From DATJPD01 sp036394195 (lineage in GTDB: Bacteria; Pseudomonadota; Alphaproteobacteria; CACIAM-22H2), in contig DASWFO010000004.1 of the NCBI GenBank assembly GCA_036394195.1, positions 1-32,422 of the forward strand: a stretch of 32,422 bases of DNA, in the 5' to 3' direction. Below are positions 23,672 through 32,355 of this stretch, piece by piece; position 1 is the stretch's first letter; each line of letters starts with the position of its first letter. The translations under genes and the position numbers were made by a program. The notes under the pieces are model-generated. The model was not told the DNA's origin. It was given only the letters and a program-made list of their open reading frames with translations, and did no database searches.

Positions 23672-25891
23672 TTATCTGAAAACGTAGATTGGGCTCGACC
23701 AGATCTTGTGCCCGTCCTCCTGAGTTACGCAGACATAGAATGCGTTGTCGCCGCCAGGCTTCAGCCGCAGCCGCCGCGACAAGGTCGCGCGCATGTGCCG
23801 GTTCTGGTCGGGCAACCGGAAGACCCGCAAGCGGCGCCGCAGCCCACCGCCATCGAAGACCTTGTCCTCGGCGCCGATCTCGGCCAGCTTGATCTCGGCG
23901 TTGACGTGCGGCGTGGCGATCCGGAGCACACCCGACCGCGTGTCGGTGAGCCATGCGTCGAAGCCGCAGAATCCGCCCGTCGTCAGCGACTGCCACCTGA
24001 GCTCGCGCGGAGACGCCTGGTCCAGCCGCTTGTCCAGATTCCAGAAATTGATCGGTGTCGCCCGTTCGAACCCATTGCCTTCGAGCGTCGCCGCACCGTC
24101 CCAGATCGTCTGCCGGCCGCGGCCACGCACCTCGGCCCCTTCCCAGATCACGCGAATCCGGCGCCCGATCTCGTCCCCCGCATAGGGCCGCCATGTCTCC
24201 AGCGTGTCGAGGCCGTTGCGGATCTCGAGCCGCTCGATCGGCGCCGACGCCACGGCGTCGATCGTGACGGTCACGGCTTCGTCGGAGGACCGCAGGATGT
24301 CGCCCATCATGGCCGTTCGCACGGACTCGCTCGACGTCGGGCCCAAATTGGGGTCGTCCTGGAAGCGCTCCGCGTCGCGGTCGAATTGCGCCCGGACGTC
24401 GAGGATCATGCGGCAGCCGGTCGTCGCATAATGGTGGCGGCGGCGCAGCGCGTCGAACAGGCCGGCGCGGCTCAGGTCCTTCGCCAGCAGGCAGGACAGG
24501 CCGCCATAGGCGCCGAACAGCGAGGCGCCCGGATGGCTGGCGCCATGCCGGCCCTTGTGGCCGTCGGAGTTGGCGAGAATGCCGACCCGGTAGCCCTGGT
24601 CGAATGCATCCTCGACCAGCCATTCAAACGTGCCCCAGTCGGAATGCACTTCGACCGCGCGCTCCAGACGGACGTCGTGCGCCATCTTGATGTCGGCGTA
24701 GCGGCCGCCGATATGGGCGAAGACGACGCAGTCCTCGTTCTTCAGGGCGGCGAACAGGTCTTCGGCGCTGTGCGCATCGGTCGCGCTGTCCGACAGATCG
24801 TCGACCAGCGCATGCGAGGAGCGGTGGATCTGCCGTCCCTCGCGCATGAACATGACGTTGCGGTCGCCGCCCAGGCCGGTGTTGCCCGACCATTCATAGC
24901 CGGGGAACACGATGAACCGGCCGTCCTGGTTGTATTCCGCCGTGAGCCTGTTGAGCTCGTTCCAGAACGGCGTGGTGATCTGGAAGTCGTTGCCCTGGTG
25001 GCTCATCGCGTCGAGGAACGCGCGGTCGCGCGCGAATTCGATCAGCTCGCGGGCGCTGTTGGTGCCGATCGTCTCCTCGGACTGGCCGTGCAGATCGGCC
25101 CAGTAGGGCAGCAGTGCCGCATCGCGCCCGGCGACGATCCGGAGCGGGTTGCTGTCGCATACGTGCCGTCCCGCCGCGTCGGTCACGGTGATGGTGAGAT
25201 CACCCGGCTCCTCGACCGTGAGCCCGTCGACGATCCGCGCGCAGTCGCCGGGCTTCATGACCAGGGTCGCCGGCAGGCCGCGGATCGGCCGGCTCGGCTT
25301 CAGCTGAAGCGTGGCATCGACCTTGTGGCTGGGATTGCCCCACTTGTCCTCGCCCTTGAAGCCAAGGCGGAAGGGCTGGCCGGCGCGCCGCATGGTCGGC
25401 AGGATCGCCTTGAACTGCACGGGCGGGCCGGCGACGATCGAGACATGGGGCTGCTGCGGCAGCTCGACATAGTTATATGTGGCGATCGCGTCGACCAGGA
25501 CGCGAAACTCGAACGTCGGCTCGTGGAACGTCTGCACCCGCAGGCCCGGCGAGCCCTGCCGGCGGTCGCCAAAGCGCACGACGATCCGGTCGCCCTCGCG
25601 CAGGAAACCTTTCACCACGCGGATGAACAGCGTCTTGTCCCACGGCCGGATGTTGCGCTTGGGGTCGTATTGCACCTCCAGGACGGCACCGTTGCTCGCC
25701 TCGGCGGTGGTGTAGTTCCAGCCCTTCGGATCGGTGAATTGCGGCCGGCCCATGTCGCTGGCAAAGCGATGCACGATCTTCAGCGAGCCGGTGTCGTCGA
25801 TTCCGAAATAGCCGGCCGTATAGGTCAGGGTGAACGACTGGAAGCTGCCGGCCTCGAACTCGCCGGTCGGCTCGATCTCGGCCCGCCCCAT
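23672..25891 (-). CDS. DUF3604 family protein (PHP-like metal-dependent hydrolase)
   Basis: 739-residue protein with no signal peptide. An N-terminal beta-rich region (about 1-255) includes two Ig-like stretches. The central part resembles a PHP-type phosphoesterase with metal-ligand motifs: WADLHGQSEETIG (264 on, with Asp266 and His268), GYEWSG (331-336), His393 in FAHIGGRYAD, VEVHSDWG (413-420), and NSDGHKGRHG (441-450). These are the features of the uncharacterised DUF3604 family. The C-terminus is again beta-rich. The start at 25891 has a weak ribosome site. It follows the LacI gene by 102 bp and precedes the TTT binding protein. Co-location with sugar-ABC and uronate dehydrogenase genes suggests a role in using a sugar ester or uronate conjugate, unproven. 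Confidence 0.8.
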   Translation of the reverse strand: MGRAEIEPTGEFEAGSFQSFTLTYTAGYFGIDDTGSLKIVHRFASDMGRPQFTDPKGWNYTTAEASNGAVLEVQYDPKRNIRPWDKTLFIRVVKGFLREGDRIVVRFGDRRQGSPGLRVQTFHEPTFEFRVLVDAIATYNYVELPQQPHVSIVAGPPVQFKAILPTMRRAGQPFRLGFKGEDKWGNPSHKVDATLQLKPSRPIRGLPATLVMKPGDCARIVDGLTVEEPGDLTITVTDAAGRHVCDSNPLRIVAGRDAALLPYWADLHGQSEETIGTNSARELIEFARDRAFLDAMSHQGNDFQITTPFWNELNRLTAEYNQDGRFIVFPGYEWSGNTGLGGDRNVMFMREGRQIHRSSHALVDDLSDSATDAHSAEDLFAALKNEDCVVFAHIGGRYADIKMAHDVRLERAVEVHSDWGTFEWLVEDAFDQGYRVGILANSDGHKGRHGASHPGASLFGAYGGLSCLLAKDLSRAGLFDALRRRHHYATTGCRMILDVRAQFDRDAERFQDDPNLGPTSSESVRTAMMGDILRSSDEAVTVTIDAVASAPIERLEIRNGLDTLETWRPYAGDEIGRRIRVIWEGAEVRGRGRQTIWDGAATLEGNGFERATPINFWNLDKRLDQASPRELRWQSLTTGGFCGFDAWLTDTRSGVLRIATPHVNAEIKLAEIGAEDKVFDGGGLRRRLRVFRLPDQNRHMRATLSRRLRLKPGGDNAFYVCVTQEDGHKIWSSPIYVFR

Positions 25892-25993
25892 CAGATGCGG
25901 AAGATACGTCGCGTGCGGAATGTGAGCCCCCTGGAGAGGTGACGTCGCCGGAGGGTAGAAGCCCTTTTGCCTGGAGGCAAGGACAGCGCCCCG
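25892..25993. other. Intergenic gap lacI / DUF3604 gene with small dyad
   Basis: 102 bp. A 14-base dyad TTGCCTGGAGGCAA lies at 25967-25980, 13 bases past the lacI stop. There is no T-tract, so it is at best a weak hairpin. No copy of the 18-bp LacI-type palindrome is present. Confidence 0.3.
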
Positions 25994-27049
25994 TCAGCCA
26001 GCCGGCGCCGGGGCCGTGCTCTCGCGCACGACCAGGCTGAACTGGACGCGCGAGGCCGGCGTGGTTGCCCGCCGATCGATACAGCCGAGCAGATAGTCCG
26101 CCGCCCGCGTGCCGATCTCATCGGCCGGAAGGCGGATCGTGGTCAGGGGCGGCGTCAGATGCGCCGCATATTCGATGTCGTTGATGCCGGCGATGGATAG
26201 ATCGCGGGGCACGGCGAGCCCAAGCTGCCGAGCCCCGATCAACGCGCCGAACGCCAGCATATCGGTGCCGCAGATCACGGCGGTCGGCCGCGGCCCGGAC
26301 TGCAGGAGCGCGCACAGCGCCGTGCGGCCTTCATCGACCTTGTACGGCCGCTCGATCAGCTGCTCGCGCGGCGGGGCCATGCCGCTGGCGGCGAGCACCT
26401 CGCGGATGCCGGCGACCCGCTCCGCCGCGCGGTCGCTGCTGCGGGCGATCTGGGAGATCACACCGAATTGCACGTGCCCGAGCTGGAGCAGGTAGCGGGT
26501 CAGCGCACGGCCAATCTCGCGGTTGTCGAACCCGACACAGGGATGCCTGGAATCGAGCACCCAGGTGTTGACGAACGGAATCCGCTTGGCATTCAGGAGC
26601 TCGTAGACCTCGGGCGCGTGACGACCGCCGACCAGCATCATTCCGGCGACGCCGTGCGCCGCCAGCGCCTTGACCTGACGCAGCTCCTCCTCACGGTCGT
26701 AGTTCGAGCTGCCGAGCAGCAGTGTGTAGCCGGCGTCGCTGATCCGCCGCTGCAGGGCGGCGACGCCGACGGCGAAATTGACGTTCTCCAGGGTCGGGAT
26801 GACGGCGCCGATCGTCCGCGAGCGCTGCGAGGCGAGGGCGCGCGCCGCCGCATGCGGGGTGTAGCCGAGCCGCGTCGCCGCGGCCGTCACGCGCTTGCGC
26901 AGGTCTTCGTCGACGCGGGTGTTGCCGTTCAGCACGCGCGAGACCGTCGCCATCGACACGCGCGCCGCCTTGGCGACTTCGAGCACGGTGACCGTGTTGG
27001 CGGTCGGCCGCGACAGGCGCTTCTTGGCGCCCCGGGTCCGCGAGGACAT
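25994..27049 (-). CDS. LacI-family transcriptional regulator
   Basis: Sugar-responsive DNA-binding regulator of 351 residues. The N-terminal helix-turn-helix TVLEVAKAARVSMATVSRVL is at 21-40, followed by NGNTRV. The hinge helix AAARALASQRS contains Leu72, the residue that in this family inserts into a central CpG of the operator. The rest is a periplasmic-binding-protein-like ligand domain (IGAVIPTLENVNFA ... ICGTDMLAFGAL ... TTIRLPADEIGTRAADYL). I chose the ATG at 27049, 25 bp after the udh stop; the longer frame to 27172 overlaps udh and is not conserved. Located within the operon it most likely regulates, through the palindrome at 32335-32352. Confidence 0.88.
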   Translation of the reverse strand: MSSRTRGAKKRLSRPTANTVTVLEVAKAARVSMATVSRVLNGNTRVDEDLRKRVTAAATRLGYTPHAAARALASQRSRTIGAVIPTLENVNFAVGVAALQRRISDAGYTLLLGSSNYDREEELRQVKALAAHGVAGMMLVGGRHAPEVYELLNAKRIPFVNTWVLDSRHPCVGFDNREIGRALTRYLLQLGHVQFGVISQIARSSDRAAERVAGIREVLAASGMAPPREQLIERPYKVDEGRTALCALLQSGPRPTAVICGTDMLAFGALIGARQLGLAVPRDLSIAGINDIEYAAHLTPPLTTIRLPADEIGTRAADYLLGCIDRRATTPASRVQFSLVVRESTAPAPAG

Positions 27050-27074
27050 GGCCGAGCGGAGGGCGGCCGACCGT

Positions 27075-27896
27075 TTACTCGATCGCGTCGACATCGCCGC
27101 TGAATTCCATCGGACAGTAATGGGCGCCGTGGAACGCCGCCGAGATCTCATTCTCGGTCTTGTTCTGCTCAAAAATCTCGGCGGCGAACGCTTCGGCGTT
27201 GTCCTCGGGACGATAGCCCAGCCACTTCACGTCGGTGTTGTCCCAGCGGCTCCGAAGGTTGTTCGAGACGCCGTAGACCACCACGAAATGATAATGCGGA
27301 TGGTCGATGCAGCGGCGGACCAGCTGCACCATGTCGCGATGGCTGATCCAGGTGAGAAGCTGGCGCGGCTCGATCGGCCGGTCGGGGGTGCGGAACGTGC
27401 CAATGCGCAGGCAGGCGACGGACAGGCCATGTTTGTCGGCATACAGGCGTCCCAGCGCCTCGCCGAACACCTTCGACACACCGTAGCGGGAATCCGGGCG
27501 CGGCTCGACTCCGGCGTCGAGGAAACGCTCCCGCCGGTGGAAGCCGACCGCGTGGTTCGAGCTCGCGAACACGACGCGCTTGACGCCCTGGCGGCGCGCG
27601 GCCTCGAACACGTTGTGGCAGCCCTCGATATTCATCGGCAGGACCTTCTCCCACACGTCCTCGACGGAGACGCCGCCCAGATGCACGACACAGTCGATGC
27701 CGGACGCCGCCTTCTCCATGGCGGACATGTCGCGAAGGTCGGCGGTGACCACCTCCTCGCCCGCCTCGGCGCTGCCGAGCGGAGCGATGTCGGTGAGGCG
27801 GATCAGGGAATAGTGGCCCCTGAGGCCGGCGCGGAGCGCGCGGCCGATCTGGCCGGCCGCCCCGGTGATCAGGAGGCGTTTCATGTCGCCGCTCAT
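27075..27896 (-). CDS. udh: NAD-dependent uronate dehydrogenase-like (SDR/epimerase family)
   Basis: Expected to oxidise D-galacturonate or D-glucuronate to the aldarolactone with NAD+. 273 residues. An N-terminal Rossmann motif GAAGQIG is at 12-18, and VVHLGGVSVED (70-80) and FASSNHAVGFH (110-120) match uronate dehydrogenases such as that of Agrobacterium as I recall it. The catalytic YxxxK is Tyr138/Lys142 in RPDSRYGVSKVFGE. The later RIGTF and TWISHRDMVQLV stretches also fit. The start at 27896 overlaps the ABC ATPase stop (ATGA); an ATG four codons on is an alternative. The neighbouring sugar ABC transporter and LacI gene fit uronate or oligouronide use. NAD-dependent oxidoreductases of other sugars are the main alternative. 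Confidence 0.78.
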   Translation of the reverse strand: MSGDMKRLLITGAAGQIGRALRAGLRGHYSLIRLTDIAPLGSAEAGEEVVTADLRDMSAMEKAASGIDCVVHLGGVSVEDVWEKVLPMNIEGCHNVFEAARRQGVKRVVFASSNHAVGFHRRERFLDAGVEPRPDSRYGVSKVFGEALGRLYADKHGLSVACLRIGTFRTPDRPIEPRQLLTWISHRDMVQLVRRCIDHPHYHFVVVYGVSNNLRSRWDNTDVKWLGYRPEDNAEAFAAEIFEQNKTENEISAAFHGAHYCPMEFSGDVDAIE

Positions 27897-29002
27897 CGGA
27901 TGGCCTCTTCGCTGACGGGATCAAAGAAATGCAGCCGGTCCGGCGGCACCGAAAGGCGGATCGCGTCGCCGGGCCGGAGCCGCGTCTGGGGATCGATGCG
28001 CGCCACGGTCAGCCGGGCCTCGCCCAGCACCGTTTCGGCGATCATCTCCGAGCCCAGCTGCTCCATCACCTCGACCCCGGCCGAAAAGCTGCAAGCGCCG
28101 GATCCCCTGCCGAGTGGGCCGTTGCCGAGGAACAGGTGCTCGGGGCGCACCCCCAGGGTCACGCGCCGGCCGCGCCAGCCCGCCAGGGCCGGGTTCAGCG
28201 CCGCCGGCAGATCGAGCCGCAGGGCTGGCGCCTCCGCGGTCAAGGTGGCGCCGTCGCCGCCGATCGTCACGTCGACGAAGTTCATCGACGGGGCGCCGAT
28301 GAAGCCGGCCACGAACTTGGTTGCGGGATCGCGATAGACCTCGAGCGGCGTGCCGATCTGCTGGATGCGGCCGTCCTTCATGACAACGACGCGGTCGCCG
28401 AGCGTCATCGCCTCGACCTGGTCGTGAGTGACGAAGACCGAGGTGGTGGGCACGCGGGTCCGCAGCCGCCTGAGCTCGACCCGCATCTGCGCCCTGAGCT
28501 TCGCGTCGAGGTTCGACAACGGCTCGTCGAACAGGAAGACCTTCGGGTTGCGCACGATGCAGCGCCCGAGCGCCACCCGCTGCTGCTGGCCACCGGAGAG
28601 CTCGCGCGGCTTGCGCGTAAGCAGCTCGTTCAAGCCGAGAATGCCGGCGGCGTGCGCGATCGCCGCCTTGATCTTGTCCTCGGGCACCTTCTTGTTCCGC
28701 AGGCCGAACGCCAGGTTGTCGTAGACGCTCATGTGCTGATAGAGCGCATAGCTCTGGAACACCATCGCGACGTCGCGGTCCTTCGGCGGCAGGTGGTTCA
28801 CCACCCGCCCCCCGATCCGGATCTCGCCGCTGGTGATCTCCTCGAGTCCGGCGATCATGCGCAATGTCGTCGACTTGCCGCAGCCGGACGGGCCGACCAG
28901 GACGACGAACTCCTGATCGGCGATCGTAAGATCGACGTCCTTCACGGCGTGATACACCTGACCGTAGGACTTGTTGACTTTGCTCAGCACGATGTCGGCC
29001 AT
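27893..29002 (-). CDS. Carbohydrate ABC transporter ATP-binding protein (MalK/UgpC/MsmK type)
   Basis: Cytoplasmic ATPase of 369 residues. Walker A GPSGCGKST (37-45), the signature LSGGQQQRVALGR (135 on) and Walker B VFLFDEPLSNLDAKLR (155-170) are present, and the VFVTHDQVEAMTLGDRV switch region follows. The C-terminal 130 residues are the TOBE/OB regulatory domain typical of MalK-type proteins (FIGAPSMNFVDV, LGVRPEHL). It powers import by the two permeases encoded upstream. It is separated from the binding-protein gene by a 219-bp gap filled with a palindromic repeat, and overlaps the udh start by 4 bases. Confidence 0.92.
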   Translation of the reverse strand: MADIVLSKVNKSYGQVYHAVKDVDLTIADQEFVVLVGPSGCGKSTTLRMIAGLEEITSGEIRIGGRVVNHLPPKDRDVAMVFQSYALYQHMSVYDNLAFGLRNKKVPEDKIKAAIAHAAGILGLNELLTRKPRELSGGQQQRVALGRCIVRNPKVFLFDEPLSNLDAKLRAQMRVELRRLRTRVPTTSVFVTHDQVEAMTLGDRVVVMKDGRIQQIGTPLEVYRDPATKFVAGFIGAPSMNFVDVTIGGDGATLTAEAPALRLDLPAALNPALAGWRGRRVTLGVRPEHLFLGNGPLGRGSGACSFSAGVEVMEQLGSEMIAETVLGEARLTVARIDPQTRLRPGDAIRLSVPPDRLHFFDPVSEEAIR

Positions 29003-29027
29003 GGATGTTCCCGAGTGATTCCTTTAC

Positions 29028-29182
29028 TCACCTCTCCCGCTGGGAGAGGTCGCGAGCGGCAGCGAGCGGGTGAGGGGCAACACTTCAGCGCCGCGCTGGT
29101 CTGTCTTTCATCACCGCGACACGGCGCCGCTTCCCCTCACCCGACCGCTATCGCGGTCGACCTCTCCCCTCGGGAGAGGTGA
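29028..29182. repeat. Composite 155-bp inverted repeat between operon genes
   Basis: Three perfect 11-bp arm pairs are nested in order: TCACCTCTCCC (29028-29038) with GGGAGAGGTGA (29172-29182); GGGAGAGGTCG (29042-29052) with CGACCTCTCCC (29158-29168); and CGGGTGAGGGG (29067-29077) with CCCCTCACCCG (29133-29143). The whole can fold into one long cruciform or RNA hairpin. It occupies most of the 219-bp gap between the sugar-binding-protein and ATPase genes. Such elements are a frequent repetitive family in alphaproteobacteria. A likely effect is mRNA stabilisation or partial termination downstream of the highly needed binding protein. Confidence 0.85.
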
Positions 29183-29221
29183 ACTAAGTCAGTTCTCACA
29201 CTTCATCGCACCTGAGGCCAT

Positions 29222-30511
29222 TCACTGTGCGGCGGCGCTGACGCGCGGCGCGCCTTCGGCGAGGGCGGCCGGAATGTCCTCGCGTTTGCCGGTGACAGCC
29301 TTGATCACCGTGTCCGAGAACGCCTTGTGCACCGCGGGCCATTTCTCGAAGTAATAAGCGCCGCGGACCTTGCCGGGGACGTCCAGGCTCACCTTCTTCA
29401 GCTGACGCATGAACGGGTCGACCTCGGCGATCTTGTCCCACAGCTCCTTGTTGGGCGGCGGAGCGCCGGTCGCCTTCCATAGGTTCATCTGGCCCGCCTC
29501 GTCGACCATCATGTCCGACAGCATCTGCTTGGCGACCTTCTTCCGCTCGGCCGAGATCGATTTCGGAATCGCCCAGCCCCAGATGTCGTTCCAGGCGAAG
29601 TGCTCCGTGCGGTTGGGGCCGAGCGGGAAATAGGTGATGGCGATCTTGCCGGCGACCTTGGACTTGGCCGGATCGTTGAACGTCGCCCAGTACACGGAAT
29701 CGCCGACGGTGAAGGCGGCGTCGCCGGCCATGAACACGGCGTTGGCCTCGTTGCGGTCATAGGCGGGCATGCCGCGCGGGCTGATCTTGTGGACGTTGAT
29801 CGCATCCCACCAGAACTCCGCCGACTGGCGCATGCACGGCTCGTTCAGCGCCGACTTCCAGCCGTTCTTCGCCAGCACCTTGTTGTCGCGCTCGTAGACC
29901 GGAAGCAGCACATCGCAATTGTTGGTCCACATCGACCAGAACCAGGTGAACCACGTGTTGTTCATCGACATGCCGCCGACATAGCCGAACTTCACCTTGC
30001 CGTCGGCCTGCAGCTTCTTGCTGATGCGGACGACGTCGTCCCAGCTCTTCGGAGCCTCGTCCTCCTTGATCAGGTCGGTCCGGTAGTAGAACACGCCGAA
30101 GGTGTGCCCCATCGGCACCACCGTGTTCTGGCCCTGGGCATTGTTGAAAATGATCGGGCTCATGCCCCACTTATCGGCGTATTTCAGGCCGGGGATGTCG
30201 TCGGTGGGCTCCAGGAGATGCGCCCAGAGCGGACCCCAGTCGTCGTTGTGCCAGATGATGTCGTACTGATCCGAGCCCGAGGTCAGGGACGCCGTCATCT
30301 TCTCCACGTACACGCCGTACGAGTTCGGGACCTTGACGATCTTGACGCCGTGCTTGGCGCCCCAGGTTTCCATCATCGCGATGGAGGCGTCCTGGATCGG
30401 GTTCGGCTGGTAACCGATCTTGAGGTCCTTGACCTCCTGCGCCGGAGCGCTGCCGGCCATCCAGAGCCAGGCGGCGGCGCCGGCGAGTGCCCATCGACCG
30501 AGTGTGCGCAT
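29222..30511 (-). CDS. Carbohydrate ABC transporter substrate-binding protein
   Basis: Periplasmic binding protein of 429 residues, extracellular-binding family 1 type. The signal peptide MRTLGRWALAGAAAWLWMAG ends after APAQ (about residue 25). The mature chain has DQYDIIWHNDDWGPLWAHLLEPTDD, MGHTFGVFYYRTDLIKE and NEANAVFMAGDAAFTVGDS, the usual order of a sugar-binding protein, with many aromatic residues able to stack on sugars. The ATG at 30511 has a strong AGGGAGGAG site. The frame that continues upstream to 31888 is a shadow of the permease genes. Third gene of the operon after the two permeases. Ligand is probably a sugar or uronide given the adjacent uronate dehydrogenase. Confidence 0.9.
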   Translation of the reverse strand: MRTLGRWALAGAAAWLWMAGSAPAQEVKDLKIGYQPNPIQDASIAMMETWGAKHGVKIVKVPNSYGVYVEKMTASLTSGSDQYDIIWHNDDWGPLWAHLLEPTDDIPGLKYADKWGMSPIIFNNAQGQNTVVPMGHTFGVFYYRTDLIKEDEAPKSWDDVVRISKKLQADGKVKFGYVGGMSMNNTWFTWFWSMWTNNCDVLLPVYERDNKVLAKNGWKSALNEPCMRQSAEFWWDAINVHKISPRGMPAYDRNEANAVFMAGDAAFTVGDSVYWATFNDPAKSKVAGKIAITYFPLGPNRTEHFAWNDIWGWAIPKSISAERKKVAKQMLSDMMVDEAGQMNLWKATGAPPPNKELWDKIAEVDPFMRQLKKVSLDVPGKVRGAYYFEKWPAVHKAFSDTVIKAVTGKREDIPAALAEGAPRVSAAAQ

Positions 30512-30546
30512 GATTGTCTCCTCCCTTGTGACCGTTGACGGCCTCG

Positions 30547-31380
30547 TCAGATCCGGAGGCCGCGGATGACGTATTTCTGCCCGAACAGAGTCAGCAAAAA
30601 GGCCGGACCCAGCGCCATCACCGCGGTGGCGCTCATCAGGTTCCACTGCAGGCCCATCTCGCTCACGAACTGGGCCATGACGACGGTGATGACCGGGGTG
30701 CGCTGGCCGGTCAGGATCAGGGCGAACAGGAACTCGTTCCAGGTGAACAGCCAGCACAGCACGCCCAGCGCCGAGATCGCCGGAATGGCCGACGGCAGCG
30801 CCACCCGCAGGAAGGCGCCCCAGCGGGTGCAGCCGTCGATCAGGGCCGCGTATTCCATCGAGGGATCGATGCCGTCGAAAAAGCCCTTCATCAGCCACGA
30901 GAAGAAGCAGATATGCACGGCGATATGCGGCAGCAGCAGGCCGACATAGGTGTCGTAGATGCCCCAGCTCTGGGTCACGAAGTAGAGCGGCAGCACCCAC
31001 GAGATGTAGGGCACGCAGCGGAATACGTAGATCGTGCCGAACCAGGCCTGGGCGAGCGGCCCCTTGAACCGCGACAGCATGTAGCCGCTGGACACGGTGA
31101 CGACGAGCGAGAACACCGTCGCCAGGGTGGCGATCAGGAAGCTGTTCACGAAGGCCTCGACGATGCGCTCGTTGGCGAGCACCGCCGCGAAATTGCCCAA
31201 TGTGAATTCGGTGCCGCGATGGACGTAGTACACGCCGGATTCCGGCCGCAGCGACGTGAGCATCAGCCACAGCACCGGAAAGGCAAACAACAGGCAGACG
31301 CCAGTGACGATCAGCGCGAAAAAGGCGCGGCGGGCGCCGGGTGCCAGGCCAGCAAACATCGGGGATCGCACCATCGCCAC
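30547..31380 (-). CDS. Carbohydrate ABC transporter permease, MalG type
   Basis: Inner-membrane permease of 277 residues with six predicted helices. The EAA loop that contacts the ATPase is EYAALIDGCTRWGAFLRVAL (about 174-193), and GLRI ends the chain close to the usual C-terminus. The first codon here is GTG at 31380, 3 bases after the previous stop; an ATG at 31374 is an equally plausible start. Works with the MalF-type partner encoded immediately upstream. Confidence 0.9.
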   Translation of the reverse strand: MAMVRSPMFAGLAPGARRAFFALIVTGVCLLFAFPVLWLMLTSLRPESGVYYVHRGTEFTLGNFAAVLANERIVEAFVNSFLIATLATVFSLVVTVSSGYMLSRFKGPLAQAWFGTIYVFRCVPYISWVLPLYFVTQSWGIYDTYVGLLLPHIAVHICFFSWLMKGFFDGIDPSMEYAALIDGCTRWGAFLRVALPSAIPAISALGVLCWLFTWNEFLFALILTGQRTPVITVVMAQFVSEMGLQWNLMSATAVMALGPAFLLTLFGQKYVIRGLRI

Positions 31381-31383
31381 GCC

Positions 31384-32283
31384 TTAAGCCCTCACCACGC
31401 GGGTCACGAGGCGGTACAGCGCGACACCGACGACCAGGATGATCAGAGCCCCGATGATCGCCGCCGCCGAGCCGCGCCCGAAATCCAGGTTGAGGAAGGC
31501 GTGCACATAGGCGTAGAGGCTGAACAGCTCGGTCGAGCGGGCGGGGCCGCCCCCGGTCAAGGTCCACACGATGTCGAAGGTGCGGAACGCATCGATCGCG
31601 CGGATCACGACGCAGACGGCGATCACCGGCCGGAGCATCGGCAGGGTCAGGTAGCGGAACATGCGCCACGGCGTGGTGCCGTCGATGGAAGCCGCCTCGA
31701 AGGGCTCCTTGGGCAGGCTCTGCAGGCCCGCCAGCAGCAGCAGCGTGAACCACGGCGTCCACAGCCAGATGTCGGTGAGCAAAATGACCCCGAAGGCGCT
31801 CCACCGCTGCGCCAGCCACGGCTGCCCCTCGAGACCGAGTCCCTCGAGGACGACGTTCACGATCCCGAACTGGTCGTTGAACATCCACCGGATCATGATC
31901 GCCGCGATCACCGGGGCGACCATCAACGGCAGCAGCAGCACCGTCTGCACCAGCTTCTGCCCGCGGAACCGGCGATTGAGCAGGATCGCCAGGGCCAGGC
32001 CCAGCACCAGCGCGCCGCTGACGCTCGCCGCCATGAACAGGAAGGTGTTGGGGAGTGCGACCTGCAGGAACGCGGGATCGGTGATCACATAGACGTAGTG
32101 CGTGAAGCCGAGCCAGGTCTTCTTCGGGTTGTTGAGCGACCAGTCGCGGAAGCTCGCATTCGCCCCAATGACAATGGGGACCACCTGGAACAGCAGCAGC
32201 AGGAGGGCGGCCGGCGCTATCAGCAGGAGCATGAACCGCTCCTGCTCGCCGAACCGTCTCTGCGGGCGATCGGCGGCTTGCAT
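31384..32283 (-). CDS. Carbohydrate ABC transporter permease, MalF/UgpA type
   Basis: Inner-membrane permease of 299 residues with six helices; the first is ERFMLLLIAPAALLLLLFQV. The EAA loop is EAASIDGTTPWRMFRYLTL. The conserved TLTGGGPARSTELFSLYAY stretch follows, typical of this permease type. First gene of the leftward operon. A GGAGGG lies about 13-15 bases upstream of the ATG, slightly far, but no better in-frame start is seen. A promoter and a LacI-type operator lie 50-100 bases upstream. Confidence 0.9.
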   Translation of the reverse strand: MQAADRPQRRFGEQERFMLLLIAPAALLLLLFQVVPIVIGANASFRDWSLNNPKKTWLGFTHYVYVITDPAFLQVALPNTFLFMAASVSGALVLGLALAILLNRRFRGQKLVQTVLLLPLMVAPVIAAIMIRWMFNDQFGIVNVVLEGLGLEGQPWLAQRWSAFGVILLTDIWLWTPWFTLLLLAGLQSLPKEPFEAASIDGTTPWRMFRYLTLPMLRPVIAVCVVIRAIDAFRTFDIVWTLTGGGPARSTELFSLYAYVHAFLNLDFGRGSAAAIIGALIILVVGVALYRLVTRVVRA

Positions 32284-32334
32284 GGCGACCGCGTGTCCCT
32301 CCCCGAGTTTCAGCGCCCGTGATTTTGCCGTTTT

Positions 32335-32352
32335 TGAGAAAGCGCTTTCTCA
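32335..32352. promoter_or_regulatory. Perfect 18-bp LacI-family operator
   Basis: TGAGAAAGCGCTTTCTCA is fully self-complementary with a central CpG and an AAAGCGCTTT core, the typical form of LacI/CcpA-type operators. It begins 4 bases downstream of a predicted -10 box and ends 52 bases before the first permease start, so a bound protein would cover the transcription start. The likely binder is the LacI-family protein encoded at 25994-27049. Confidence 0.8.
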
Positions 32353-32355
32353 GCA

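Noticed and set aside
22599..24623. A 674-residue protein extending the TTT binding protein upstream.
   Set aside because: The extension is an Arg-rich shadow of the DUF3604 gene. The signal peptide and ribosome site at 23612 define the start.
29028..29182. A CRISPR array or insertion-sequence ends.
   Set aside because: Arms are nested inverted repeats with no regular spacers, no transposase gene and no clear target-site duplication.
29222..31888. A single 888-residue fusion of permease-region sequence and the sugar-binding protein.
   Set aside because: The part upstream of 30511 is out of frame with the two permeases that are clearly encoded there, and a signal peptide plus strong ribosome site marks the real start at 30511.
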